A model generated the notes under the pieces. It had not been told where the DNA came from. It did no database searches and saw only the letters and a program-made list of their open reading frames with translations. 64,000 nt of DNA, taken from contig JAUCDD010000032.1 of assembly GCA_034675505.1 (NCBI GenBank), forward strand, positions 51,767 to 115,766. The letters are read 5' to 3'. Shown piece after piece: positions 35,240 to 47,254 of this stretch (positions are counted from its first letter, which is position 1; each line of letters begins with the position of its first letter). The stretch is from Melaminivora sp034675505 (lineage in GTDB: Bacteria > Pseudomonadota > Gammaproteobacteria > Burkholderiales > Burkholderiaceae_C). A program made the translations under genes and the position numbers.

Positions 35240-36100
35240 TCAGGCGGCCTGGCCCTGCATCCCCGGGGCCTGTGCCTGCGGGCAGCGCACCTGAAGAAAT
35301 TCCCGCTCCTCCAGGGTCTGGCCCAGGCGCGCCACCGTCAGCGCGCCGCCCCAGACGCAGCCGGTGTCCAGGCCCAGCAGCCTGGGGCGGTCCAGCCGGC
35401 CCAGCGTTGACCAGTGTCCGAACGCCACCAGGGTGTCGGCCGTGCGCCGCCCCGGCGCGTCGAACCACGGCACCAGCCCCGGCGGCGCCTGGCTGGCGCT
35501 CTCGGCGCTGTCGAAATCCATGCGCCCCTCGGGCGTGCAAAAGCGCAGCCGGGTGAGGGCGTTCACGATGACGCGCAGGCGCTCCGCTCCTTGCAGCCCT
35601 TCGTCCCACTGCGCCGGCGCATTGCCGTACATCTGCGTGAGAAAACCCGCCAGCCCCGGCCCGCGCAGCACGTCCTGCACCTGGGCAGCGCAGCGCATGA
35701 CGTCCGCCGCGTCCCACTGGGGCAGCACTCCCGCATGGACGGCCAGGAAACGGCCGCCCCCGTGCTCCACGCACCGGGCCAGCGGCTGCATGCGCAGCCA
35801 GTGCAGCAGCGCGTCCCGGTCGTCGGCCTGCAGCAGGCCGTCCAGGGTGTCGCGCCGCGAGGGCGCGCGCGCGCCGCTGGCCACGGCCAGCAGGTGCAGG
35901 TCGTGGTTGCCCAGCACGGCCAGCATGCTGCCTTCCTGCGCGCGGCAGCGCCGCAATACCGCGCCAGAGCGCGGGCCGCGATTGACCAGGTCGCCCAGCA
36001 GGTAAAGCGTGTCGCGGCTGGGTGAATAGCCGATTTCCGCCAGCAGCCGTTCGAAGGCGTCATCGCAGCCCTGGATATCGCCTACGCAATAAGTCGCCAT
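35240..36100 (-). CDS. apaH: Symmetrical bis(5'-nucleosyl)-tetraphosphatase
   Basis: Hydrolyses Ap4A to two ADP. The 286-residue metallophosphoesterase begins MATYCVGDIQGCDDAF, with GDLVNRGPRSG, VLGNHDLHLLAVASG and HAGVLPQWDA, the metal-binding loops. C-terminal features are LRFCTPEGRMDF, GHWSTLG and LGLDTGCVWGGALTVARL. It is full length. It is convergent with nosX and divergent from the H-NS-like gene, so probably a separate transcript. Confidence 0.96.
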   Translation of the reverse strand: MATYCVGDIQGCDDAFERLLAEIGYSPSRDTLYLLGDLVNRGPRSGAVLRRCRAQEGSMLAVLGNHDLHLLAVASGARAPSRRDTLDGLLQADDRDALLHWLRMQPLARCVEHGGGRFLAVHAGVLPQWDAADVMRCAAQVQDVLRGPGLAGFLTQMYGNAPAQWDEGLQGAERLRVIVNALTRLRFCTPEGRMDFDSAESASQAPPGLVPWFDAPGRRTADTLVAFGHWSTLGRLDRPRLLGLDTGCVWGGALTVARLGQTLEEREFLQVRCPQAQAPGMQGQAA

Positions 36101-36341
36101 GTGTTTTCCCTGTCAGGTATGTATTCAATGCCTGGGGCAGTATCGCCGGCCCGCAAGGGTGCCGGCGGCGGCGATGGCGGCATGAATGCCCGGGCCGCCG
36201 TTGGACAGGGTGCCGGAGTGCGGATGCCCCCGGTTGGGTGCAAGCCGCTTGGTATATTTTTGCAAAATCGATGCGCCAGGGATGGATATGTCCATATAAT
36301 CGCGCCGTACCCGCATTCCAACCCCATTCGTGAATACTGCC

Positions 36342-36644
36342 ATGAACGAAGAAGCCAGTTACAAAGACCTATTGAAGGAACGCGAAGCGCTTGAGCATCG
36401 TATCAAGGATGCACGCCGGCGCGAATTGTCCACCGCAGTCGCCCGCGTGCGCGAACTGGTTGCCGAGTTTGGCCTGCAACCCCAGGACGTATTCCCCACG
36501 GGGCGCAGCCCGCGCGCCGCCGCAGAGCCCGGCACCAAGGTGGCCCCCAAGTACCGCAATCCCGCCACCGGCCAGACGTGGACGGGACGCGGCAAGCCGC
36601 CGCGCTGGATTCAGAACCAGAGCCGCGAGCAATTCGCCATTTGA
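36342..36644 (+). CDS. H-NS family nucleoid protein
   Basis: A 100-residue protein with an N-terminal coiled-coil (YKDLLKEREALEHRIKDARRRE) and a C-terminal H-NS DNA-binding loop, KYRNPATGQTWTGRGKPPRWI. The GRGKPPRW element is the minor-groove-binding part of the family. It is shorter than enteric H-NS (about 137), as is common for betaproteobacterial H-NS/Bv3F proteins. The start may be ATG 36342; a GTG at 36330 is in frame but has no better site. The upstream region is AT-rich with a TATAAT at 36295-36300. A perfect terminator follows at 36718-36744. Confidence 0.9.
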   Translation: MNEEASYKDLLKEREALEHRIKDARRRELSTAVARVRELVAEFGLQPQDVFPTGRSPRAAAEPGTKVAPKYRNPATGQTWTGRGKPPRWIQNQSREQFAI

Positions 36645-36991
36645 TTCATCGATTCCCTGGCGGATAGTCCGCCTTGCCCGCCGGGTGGTTCTCTTCCATT
36701 ACCGGCTGACCATTATGAAAAGCCCGTGCCTGCACGGGCTTTTTGCGTTTGCGCTGGTGTTTCCATTGGCCGGCGCCGCCCCCTGGGACCGGTCTTTCTG
36801 CGTGCGGGCTGCGCCATGGGCGCGGGGCCGGCTTGCAGCGGCGGCCTGTGGTTTTTACGTAGGAAGTTTTCCTGTCCTGGGGTCTTGCAGGCTTGTTTTT
36901 CAAGATGCGGGACAAACGCGGTTCCGTTTGTTTGGCTTTGTCGTGCAAGGCTGACAGAATGGCTGGGGTCCAACCTGAACCGGAGTCCGCC
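36645..36991 (+). other. Intergenic region between the H-NS-like gene and acnA
   Basis: 347 bases without a gene. It holds the terminator at 36718-36744 and about 245 bases of leader upstream of acnA with several T-rich stretches (36850-36950). No operator or structured RNA was recognised. A short open frame from 36715 starts inside the terminator hairpin and is not taken as a gene. Confidence 0.6.
36718..36744 (+). terminator. Intrinsic terminator of the H-NS-like gene
   Basis: Perfect 11-bp stem AAAAGCCCGTG / CACGGGCTTTT around CCTG, followed by T. It lies 74 bases after the stop codon, between hns and acnA. Confidence 0.9.
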
Positions 36992-39934
<2,943 letters not shown>

Positions 39935-39990
39935 CAGGAGCTGCCAGGGCCGCCGCCGCGCCGGCGCTCCCTCCTTCAAGCGGAGACGAT

Positions 39991-42486
39991 ATGACCCAGG
40001 CCCTGGACGTGCGCATTGCGTGGATAGACGCCGACCTCGCCCATGCGTGGCGGGCGCGGCAGCTGCTCACTCTGGGCGACAACGGCTGGCTCGTCATGGC
40101 CGTGCCCAGCCCGCACGCCGGGGCGCCGGCGCTGCGCGGCTGGAGCGCCGTGGTCCTGTGCCTGGGCGAGCACGCAGCCCAGCTGCCCGACTGGGCCGAG
40201 CAGGACATGGACTGCCAGCTGCTGCTGTGCATCGCGCCGGGCCAGGAGGCATTGGCGGCGGCCGCCCTGCGCACCTGGGCGCGGGCCGGGCGCGGCGGCG
40301 ACTACGTGGTGCGCGCGCCCGGCCGCGACCACCTGCCCGAGGTGGTGGAGCGCCTGCAGGTGCTGCTCGGCCGCCAGGCGGCGGCCGGCCTGCAGCTGCA
40401 CCAGCAGCACGACCAGATCGCGCGCATGCAGACGGCGCTGGGCAGCATGAGCCAGGGCATCTTCCAGACCAGCTCGGACGGCAGGATCAACGTCTACAAC
40501 CAGCGTGTGCTGCAGATCCTGGACCTGCCGGAAGCCTTCATGACCCGCCAGCCCACGCTGGCCGAGGTGACCCGCGTGCAAAACGAGCGCGGCGACTTTG
40601 GCGCCGAGTGCGTGCTGGTGGACGCGCGCGGGCGCGACTACGTGCACGCCGGGGCGCTGCACATGCCGCCCGAGCTGTACTGGCGCCGCACCCGCGACGG
40701 GCGCACCCTGGAGGTGCGCACGCGCACCCTGCCCGACGGCGGCCTGGTGCGCACCTTCACCGACGTGAGCGACCATGTGCGCGTGCAGACCGACCTGCAG
40801 CGCAGCGAAGCGCGCTTTCGCAGCCTGTGCGAGCTGTCCTCGGACTGGTACTGGGAGCAGGACGAGCACTTTCGCTTCCGGGACATCACCGGCGTCGCCG
40901 TGCGCCAGGACGCGCGCCTGCAGGCGCTGCTCGGGCGCGCGCTGTGGGAGGTGAAGGTGGACAACATGGACGAGGCCGGCTGGGCCCGGCACCGCCAGCA
41001 GCTGGCGGCGCGCCAGCCGTTCCGCGCCCTGGAGCTCAAGCGCGTGGCGCGCAACGGCAGCGTCATGTGGATTTCCCTGAGCGGCGAGCCCATCGTGGAC
41101 GAAGCCGGCGCGCTGCGCGGCTACCGGGGCGTGGGCAGCAACATCACCGAGCGCAAGCGCGTGGAGGGCGAGATCGAACGCCTGGCCTTCTACGACGCGC
41201 TCACCGGCCTGCCCAACCGCCGCCTGCTGATGGACCGGCTGCAGCGCAGCTGCGCCGGGCTGGAGCGCAGCAAGCGCCATGCGGCGCTGCTGTTCATCGA
41301 CCTGGACAACTTCAAGGACCTGAACGACACGCGCGGCCACGACCTGGGCGACCAGCTGCTGGCGCAGGTGGCGCAGCGCCTGAGCCACTGCGTGCGCGCC
41401 AGCGACACCGTGGCGCGCTTTGGCGGCGACGAGTTCGTGGTGCTGGCCGATACCCTGTCCTTCTCCGCCCCGCAGGCGCGCCTGGACTCGCAGCGCCTGG
41501 CGCTCAAGGTGGCCGACGCGCTGTGCCAGCCCTACACGCTGGGCGACGGCCTGGACTGCCACAGCTCGCCCAGCATCGGCGTGACCCTGTTCGCCCACCC
41601 GGCGCTGGCGCCGGAGGAGCTGCTGCGCCAGGCCGACTTCGCCATGTACCAGGCCAAGGCCGCCGGGCGCAACGTGGTGCGCTTCTTCGACCCCGGCCTG
41701 CTGGCGCAGATGCGCGCCCGCGCCGAGCTGGAATCCGAATTGCGCCAGGGCCTGGCGCGCGGCGAGCTGGTGCTGCACTACCAGCCGGTGGTCGATGCGG
41801 AAGGCACCATCATCGCCGCCGAGGCGCTGGTGCGCTGGCAGCACCCGGCGCGCGGGCTGGTGGCGCCGGGCGAGTTCATTGCCATGGCCGAGCAAAGCGG
41901 GCTGATCCTGCCGCTGGGCAGCTGGGTGCTGCACACCGCCTGCCGGCAGCTGGTGCAATGGGCATCGCGCCCGGGGCTGCAGGACATCGTGCTGTCGGTG
42001 AACGTGAGCGCGCGCCAGTTCCGCCAGAGCGAATTCGCCGAGCAGGTGATGGATGCGCTGCGCACCAGCGGCGCCCACCCCGGGCGCCTGCGGCTGGAGC
42101 TGACGGAGAGCCTGCTGCTCACCGACACCGAGGAAGTCGTCGCCAAGATGGACTACCTGCGCGCGCAGGGCGTGCGCTTTTCGCTGGACGACTTCGGCAC
42201 CGGCTACTCGTCGCTGGCCTACCTCAAGCGCCTGCCGCTGGACCAGCTCAAGATCGACCGCACCTTCGTGCGCGACCTGCTGACCGACCCCAACGACGCG
42301 GCCATCGTGCGCACCATCCTGGCGCTGGCCGACAGCCTGGACCTGCGCGTCGTGGCCGAGGGGGTGGAAACCGCCGGGCAGCTCGAATTCCTGCGCCAGC
42401 ACGGCTGCCGGGCCTTCCAGGGCTACCTGTTCGGCCGGCCCGCGCCGGTGGCCCACATCGAGCAGGCGCTGGCGCCCGTGGTTTGA
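39991..42486 (+). CDS. PAS-GGDEF-EAL cyclic-di-GMP signalling protein
   Basis: An 831-residue regulator. Residues 1-135 are a divergent receiver-like or sensor region. Two PAS-type domains follow (about 140-265 and 270-395, with FRSLCELSSDWYWEQDEHFRF). The cyclase domain has an intact active site GGDEF (478-482) and an I-site RASD (469-472) five residues upstream. The phosphodiesterase domain has an intact EAL (611-613) and DDFGTGYSSLAYLKRLP. Both catalytic sites look active, so the protein may switch between making and breaking c-di-GMP. No membrane segment is clear, so it is probably cytoplasmic. The start has GGAG upstream. The flavin monooxygenase follows after 35 bases; a functional link is not evident. 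Confidence 0.93.
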   Translation: MTQALDVRIAWIDADLAHAWRARQLLTLGDNGWLVMAVPSPHAGAPALRGWSAVVLCLGEHAAQLPDWAEQDMDCQLLLCIAPGQEALAAAALRTWARAGRGGDYVVRAPGRDHLPEVVERLQVLLGRQAAAGLQLHQQHDQIARMQTALGSMSQGIFQTSSDGRINVYNQRVLQILDLPEAFMTRQPTLAEVTRVQNERGDFGAECVLVDARGRDYVHAGALHMPPELYWRRTRDGRTLEVRTRTLPDGGLVRTFTDVSDHVRVQTDLQRSEARFRSLCELSSDWYWEQDEHFRFRDITGVAVRQDARLQALLGRALWEVKVDNMDEAGWARHRQQLAARQPFRALELKRVARNGSVMWISLSGEPIVDEAGALRGYRGVGSNITERKRVEGEIERLAFYDALTGLPNRRLLMDRLQRSCAGLERSKRHAALLFIDLDNFKDLNDTRGHDLGDQLLAQVAQRLSHCVRASDTVARFGGDEFVVLADTLSFSAPQARLDSQRLALKVADALCQPYTLGDGLDCHSSPSIGVTLFAHPALAPEELLRQADFAMYQAKAAGRNVVRFFDPGLLAQMRARAELESELRQGLARGELVLHYQPVVDAEGTIIAAEALVRWQHPARGLVAPGEFIAMAEQSGLILPLGSWVLHTACRQLVQWASRPGLQDIVLSVNVSARQFRQSEFAEQVMDALRTSGAHPGRLRLELTESLLLTDTEEVVAKMDYLRAQGVRFSLDDFGTGYSSLAYLKRLPLDQLKIDRTFVRDLLTDPNDAAIVRTILALADSLDLRVVAEGVETAGQLEFLRQHGCRAFQGYLFGRPAPVAHIEQALAPVV

Positions 42487-42521
42487 CGGCGCACCCGCCC
42501 GGGCGGCGGACAATCGGGCCC

Positions 42522-43724
42522 ATGCACAAGCAAATATTGATCGCCGGCGGCGGCATCGGGGGCCTGGCCGCGGCGCTGGCCGCCAGCCGCGCGGGCTGGC
42601 AGGTGGGGCTGTACGAGCGCGCCGGGCAATTCACCGAAGTCGGCGCCGGCGTGCAGCTGGGGCCCAACGTGGTGCGCCGCCTGCAGGCCTTCGGGCTGCT
42701 GGAGGCGCTGCACGCCGTTGCCGCCTTCCCCGAACGCCTGGTGGTGCGCAGCGCCCGCCACGGCGGCCAGTTGGCCGGGCTGCGCCTGGGCGCGGACATC
42801 GCCGCGCGCTACGGCGCCGCCTACGCCACCGTGCACCGCGCCGACCTGCAGGCCCTGCTGCTGGCGGCCGTGCAGGGCCGCCCGGGCGTGCAGCTGCACC
42901 TGGGCCATACCGCCACCGGGCTTGCCCAGCAGGGCGGCGGCGTGCAGCTGCAGCTGCTGGCCGAGGGCGCGGCCCAGCCCGCCAGCGCCGAGGGCGAGGC
43001 CCTGATCGGCGCCGACGGCCTGCGCAGCGCCGTGCGCGGCGCCCTGCTGGGCGAGACGCCGGCGCGCGCCAGCGGCCACCTGGCCTACCGCGCCGTGGTG
43101 CGCCAGGACGCGCTGCCGGCGGCGCTGCGCTCGCAGCTGGTCACGGCCTGGCTGGGGCCGCAATTGCACGTGGTGCATTACCCGGTGCGCCGGGGCGAGC
43201 TGCTCAACGTCATCGCCATCCACCACGGGCAGGCGCCTGCCGACCTGCACGGCTGGGACCACGGCGCCAACGCCGCCCAGCTGGAGGCCGTGCTGGCGCA
43301 GACCTGCGCGCCGCTGCAGGACCTGGTGCGCGCCGTGCCGCACGCCGGCACCGGCTGGCGCCTGTGGCCGCTGGCCGACCGCCCGCCCGTGGCGGGGCCG
43401 CACCAGATGGCGCAGGGCCGGGTGGCGCTGCTGGGCGACGCCGCCCACCCCATGCGCCCCTACCTGGCGCAGGGCGCCGGCATGGCCATCGAGGACGCCG
43501 CCGCGCTGCAGCAGGCCCTGGCGCTGCAGGAGCTGCCGGTGCCGCTGCGCCTGCAGCACTACGCCCTGAACCGCTGGCAGCGCAACGCCCGCGTGCAGGC
43601 GCGGGCCCAGCGCAATGGCGCCATCTTCCATGCCCGGGGGCCGCTGCGCTGGGGGCGCGATGCGGCCATGCGGCTGCTGGGCGAGCGGCTGCTGGACATG
43701 CCCTGGCTGTACCAGGACGCCTGA
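42522..43724 (+). CDS. FAD-dependent aromatic hydroxylase-like monooxygenase
   Basis: A 400-residue flavoprotein of the salicylate/3-hydroxybenzoate hydroxylase group. It has the FAD-binding dinucleotide motif ILIAGGGIGGLAAALAASRA, TEVGAGVQLGPNVVRRLQ, VHRADLQALL, the DG motif EALIGADGLRSAVRG, and GDAAHPMRPYLAQGAGMAIEDA near the C-terminus. Length is normal. The aromatic substrate cannot be told. No ring-cleavage or other aromatic genes adjoin, and the downstream MFS transporter is convergent. 3-hydroxybenzoate 6-hydroxylase is one plausible guess. Confidence 0.85.
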   Translation: MHKQILIAGGGIGGLAAALAASRAGWQVGLYERAGQFTEVGAGVQLGPNVVRRLQAFGLLEALHAVAAFPERLVVRSARHGGQLAGLRLGADIAARYGAAYATVHRADLQALLLAAVQGRPGVQLHLGHTATGLAQQGGGVQLQLLAEGAAQPASAEGEALIGADGLRSAVRGALLGETPARASGHLAYRAVVRQDALPAALRSQLVTAWLGPQLHVVHYPVRRGELLNVIAIHHGQAPADLHGWDHGANAAQLEAVLAQTCAPLQDLVRAVPHAGTGWRLWPLADRPPVAGPHQMAQGRVALLGDAAHPMRPYLAQGAGMAIEDAAALQQALALQELPVPLRLQHYALNRWQRNARVQARAQRNGAIFHARGPLRWGRDAAMRLLGERLLDMPWLYQDA

Positions 43725-43740
43725 CCCGATTCCCTATCGC

Positions 43741-43802
43741 TATTTTTTTGATAGCTACATATCGCCGGAAGACGCCGGCTGGAAGGCGATTCGGCCTAAA
43801 AA
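43741..43802 (+). repeat. Dispersed ~60-bp intergenic repeat, copy 5
   Basis: TATTTTTTTGATAGCTACAT, then GAAGACGCCGGCTGGAAGGC and CCTAAAAA. It sits between the convergent monooxygenase and MFS genes. Confidence 0.7.
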
Positions 43803-43803
43803 G

Positions 43804-45078
43804 TCACTTTTGCGGCGGTTTTGGCAGCCAGGCGAAGCCCGCCGCAGCCAGTGCCAGCAGCGCGGCGATGGCGGCCATCACCGGCCGGTAGGGGTCGCCC
43901 GCGCCGCTGCCCGCCGCCAGCGATGCCACCAGCCCGGTGAACCACTGCATGGCGGCCACGCCCAGGAACATGGCCATGGTGAACACCGCCATGGCGCGCC
44001 CGGTCAGGTCGGCCGGATAGGCGGCGCGCACGTCGGCGTACTGCAGCACGATGAAGCCGGACAGCAGGCCCACGGCCATCATCAGCGCCACGTCCAGCCA
44101 CGCCGGCCCGCCGGCCGCCAGCGCGGCAAACAGCGCCGCCATGGCCAGCGTGCAGGCCAGCAGCCAGGCCCGGCGCGTGGCCGGGCCGGGGTCGATGCGG
44201 CCAAACAGCAGCGGCCCGGCCAGCGCCACCAGCGACAGCGCCAGCGCCACGTTGCCGCTGGCCAGCAGCGTCCAGCCGTGGCGCCCCACCAGCATCGGTC
44301 CCAGCCACAGCCCGCGCAGCGAAATCAGCGCCGCGTAGGTCACCGCGCCCAGCGCCACGATGCCCCAGGTGTGCGGAAGCGCCAGCAGCGCGGCAAAGCG
44401 GCCCACGGCCTGGCGCACCGTCTCGCGCGCCGCCGGCGCGCCCGGCTGCGCCGCCGGCTCGTGCACGGCATGCCACATCCACAGCCAGGCCGCCAGCGCC
44501 AGGACGGTGAGCACGGCAAAGCCGCCGCGCCAGGACCACTGCTGCACCAGCCAGGCCAGCGGCGTGCCGGTGAACAGCATGCCCAGCGTGCCCAGGGCCA
44601 TGGCCGCGCCCGACATGGCCGCGAACTGCTGCGGCGCGAAGTGGCGGGCGATGAACACGGTGCACACCAGGAAGGCCGGCGCGCAGCCCACCCCGATCAG
44701 CACCTGCGCCGCCAGCAGCCAGCCAAAGCCCGGCGCCAGCGTGGACAACAGCGCGCCGGCGATGGCCAGCGGAAACGCGCTGAGGATGGTGCGCCGCACG
44801 CCGTACAGGTCTATGCCTATGCCCATGAAGACCTGCATGGCGCCGAAGGCGAAATGGAATGCCCCGGCGAAGACGCCCAGGTCCTGGGGCGACAGGCCGT
44901 ACTGCGCCTGCAGCGGCGTGGCCATGATGGCGGCGACGGTGCGAAACGCATTGCTCAGCCCGAAGCCCGAGGTCAGCGCGACCAGCATCAGCAGGGCGGC
45001 CCGGGACCCGGGGGAGGACGGCTGCGCTGCAGGGCGGGGGCGGGGGGCGGGGTGCTGGTCGGGGCTGGGGCTGGGCAT
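43804..45078 (-). CDS. MFS transporter
   Basis: A 424-residue inner-membrane protein with about 12 hydrophobic helices. Features are ALTSGFGLSNAFRTVAAIM, GVFAGAFHFAFGAMQVFMGIG, DLYGVRRTILSAFPLAIAGAL (the MFS loop 2/3 A-motif region), GVGCAPAFLVCTVFIARHF and the mirrored second half. A Pro/Ser-rich N-terminal tail of about 25 residues precedes the first helix. The substrate is unknown. It faces the monooxygenase gene convergently and is divergent from the FMN glutamate-synthase-like gene. Confidence 0.88.
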   Translation of the reverse strand: MPSPSPDQHPAPRPRPAAQPSSPGSRAALLMLVALTSGFGLSNAFRTVAAIMATPLQAQYGLSPQDLGVFAGAFHFAFGAMQVFMGIGIDLYGVRRTILSAFPLAIAGALLSTLAPGFGWLLAAQVLIGVGCAPAFLVCTVFIARHFAPQQFAAMSGAAMALGTLGMLFTGTPLAWLVQQWSWRGGFAVLTVLALAAWLWMWHAVHEPAAQPGAPAARETVRQAVGRFAALLALPHTWGIVALGAVTYAALISLRGLWLGPMLVGRHGWTLLASGNVALALSLVALAGPLLFGRIDPGPATRRAWLLACTLAMAALFAALAAGGPAWLDVALMMAVGLLSGFIVLQYADVRAAYPADLTGRAMAVFTMAMFLGVAAMQWFTGLVASLAAGSGAGDPYRPVMAAIAALLALAAAGFAWLPKPPQK

Positions 45079-45289
45079 GGCCGCACCCTACAGGGCTTCG
45101 CGCCGGCGCGCACGCACCCAGGCGACTGCCCGCCGCCGGGGGCGCAGCCCGGCGGGCCGGCCCTGGCGCTGGGCACGCCGGGCCTGCATGGGGATAATGG
45201 CCGCGCCGCACGCAGCAGGCCCCCAGCATCCCGGGGTGCCGACGCCGCCGGCGGCGCCCGGGCAACCGTCGCCTGCCACACCGAGTCCC

Positions 45290-47239
45290 ATGAAGATCCA
45301 TTCCTTTTTCGCCAACAGCGTGCGCTACAGCACGCTTGCCCTGTGTTTCGCGGCTGCGCTGGCCTGCGCGGCGTGGCTGGCGGCCTTCGGCTTTGGCTGG
45401 ACGCCGCTGGCGCTGCTGGTCGCTACCGGCCTGCTCACGCTGGTGGGCCTGCGCGATTTGCGCCAGACGCGCCACGCCATCCTGCGCAACTATCCGATCC
45501 TGGGGCACCTGCGCTTTTGGCTGGAGTTCATCCGCCCCGAGATCCGCCAGTACTTCATCGAGGGCGACGTGGATGCGGGCGAGCCCTTCACGCGCGCGCA
45601 GCGCTCGGTGGTGTACCAGCGCTCCAAGGGCGAGCCGGACGTGCGGCCGTTCGGCACCAAGCTGGACGTGGGCGCCAAGGGCTACCAGTGGATCAACCAC
45701 TCCATGCAGACCACCAGGATCGACTCGCACGACTTCCGCATCTGGATCGGCGGGCGGCCCGGCGAGCCCCTGGAGGGCGTCGAGCCCTGTACCCAGCCCT
45801 ACAACGCCAGCGTGTTCAACATCTCGGCCATGAGCTTCGGCGCGCTGTCGGCCAACGCCATCCTGGCGCTGAACCGGGGCGCCAAGATGGACGGCTTCGC
45901 GCACGACACGGGCGAGGGCGGCATCAGCCGCTACCACCGCGAGCACGGCGGCGACCTGATCTGGGAGATCGGCTCGGGCTACTTTGGCTGCCGCAACGAC
46001 GACGGCAGCTTCAACGCCGAGCGCTTCGCGGCCCAGGCGCGCGAGCCGCAGGTCCGGATGATCGAGATCAAGATCAGCCAGGGCGCCAAGCCGGGCCACG
46101 GCGGCATGCTGCCCGGCGCCAAGGTCACGGGCGAGATCGCCGCCGCGCGCGGCATCCCCATCGGGGTGGACTGCGTCTCGCCGTCGGCGCACAGCGCGTT
46201 CTCCACGCCGGTGGAGCTGATGCACTTCATCGCGCAGCTGCGCCGGCTCTCGGGCGGCAAGCCGGTGGGCTTCAAGCTGTGCATCGGCCACATCTGGGAA
46301 TGGTTCGCCATCGTCAAGGCGATGCTGGAGACCGACATCACGCCCGACTACATCGTGGTGGACGGCGCGGAAGGCGGCACGGGCGCGGCGCCCATCGAGT
46401 TCGCCGACCACATGGGCGCGCCGGTGCAGGAGGGCCTGCACCTGGTCAACAACACGCTGATCGGCGTGAACCTGCGCCACCGCATCAAGATCGGCGCGGC
46501 CGGCAAGGTCATCAACTCGTTCGACCTGGCGCGCATGTTTGCCCTGGGGGCCGACTGGTGCAACAGCGGGCGCGGCTTCATGATGGCGCTGGGCTGCATC
46601 CAGGCCCAGGTCTGCCATACCGGCCGCTGCCCCACCGGCATCACCACCCAGGACGCGCTGCGCGAGCGCGCGCTGGACGTGCCCGACAAGGCCACGCGCG
46701 TGGCCCAGTACCACGCCAACACGCTGCATGCGCTCAAGGAGCTGCTGCAGGCCGCCGGCCTGATGCACCCCGACCAGCTGACCCCGCACCACATCGTGCG
46801 GCGCATCGACAGCTCGCGCATCCGGCTGCTGTCGGCCATCATGCCCACCATCCACTTCGGCGCGCTCCTGGATGACCTGGAGGGCCAGCACAGCGTGTAC
46901 AAGCTGTACTGGCCGCTGGCGGACGCGCACAGCTTCTCGCCGCGCGCGCCCAGCGCCGAGGAGCTGCAGGCCAGCCCCGGCATCCGCCCGACGATCGCCG
47001 GGCGGCCGGCCTCGGCGGTGCAGATCGCCGCAGAGCTGAACCGCAACCGCTCGCCGCACCCTGCGCCCGTCAGCGCGCTGGTGCCCGACCAGGCCCGGCG
47101 CTTCAACCCCGCCACCACGCAGCCGTCGCAGGTGCCGCCGCACTGGACCGGCTCGGGCGCCGACCAGCGCCCGCCGGGCGACCCGCTGGCGGCGGCCGAG
47201 GCCGGCGCGGCCGACACGCACCCGCCCGGGCGGCGGTGA
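45290..47239 (+). CDS. FMN-binding glutamate-synthase-family membrane protein
   Basis: A 649-residue protein with one or two N-terminal membrane helices (about 10-55), then the FMN/iron-sulfur domain of glutamate synthase: AMSFGALSANAILALNRGA, HDTGEGGISRYHREHGGDL, EIKISQGAKPGHGGMLPG, VDGAEGGTGAAPIEF, and the 3Fe-4S ligands in GCIQAQVCHTGRCPTGI (Cys spacing C-x5-C-x4-C). It lacks the amidotransferase domain of true GltB, so it cannot use glutamine. It belongs to a stand-alone, membrane-tethered family whose reaction is not established. The last about 60 residues are Pro/Ala-rich. The two-component genes next door are convergent. Confidence 0.85.
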   Translation: MKIHSFFANSVRYSTLALCFAAALACAAWLAAFGFGWTPLALLVATGLLTLVGLRDLRQTRHAILRNYPILGHLRFWLEFIRPEIRQYFIEGDVDAGEPFTRAQRSVVYQRSKGEPDVRPFGTKLDVGAKGYQWINHSMQTTRIDSHDFRIWIGGRPGEPLEGVEPCTQPYNASVFNISAMSFGALSANAILALNRGAKMDGFAHDTGEGGISRYHREHGGDLIWEIGSGYFGCRNDDGSFNAERFAAQAREPQVRMIEIKISQGAKPGHGGMLPGAKVTGEIAAARGIPIGVDCVSPSAHSAFSTPVELMHFIAQLRRLSGGKPVGFKLCIGHIWEWFAIVKAMLETDITPDYIVVDGAEGGTGAAPIEFADHMGAPVQEGLHLVNNTLIGVNLRHRIKIGAAGKVINSFDLARMFALGADWCNSGRGFMMALGCIQAQVCHTGRCPTGITTQDALRERALDVPDKATRVAQYHANTLHALKELLQAAGLMHPDQLTPHHIVRRIDSSRIRLLSAIMPTIHFGALLDDLEGQHSVYKLYWPLADAHSFSPRAPSAEELQASPGIRPTIAGRPASAVQIAAELNRNRSPHPAPVSALVPDQARRFNPATTQPSQVPPHWTGSGADQRPPGDPLAAAEAGAADTHPPGRR

Positions 47240-47254
47240 TGCGCCGCGCGCCCC

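Noticed and set aside
36715..36954. Open frame with a signal-peptide-like start (MKSPCLHGLFAFALVFPLAG)
   Set aside because: Its first codons are the hns terminator hairpin, there is no ribosome site, and the rest has no family resemblance. The hydrophobic look comes from the T-rich terminator and GC-rich flank.
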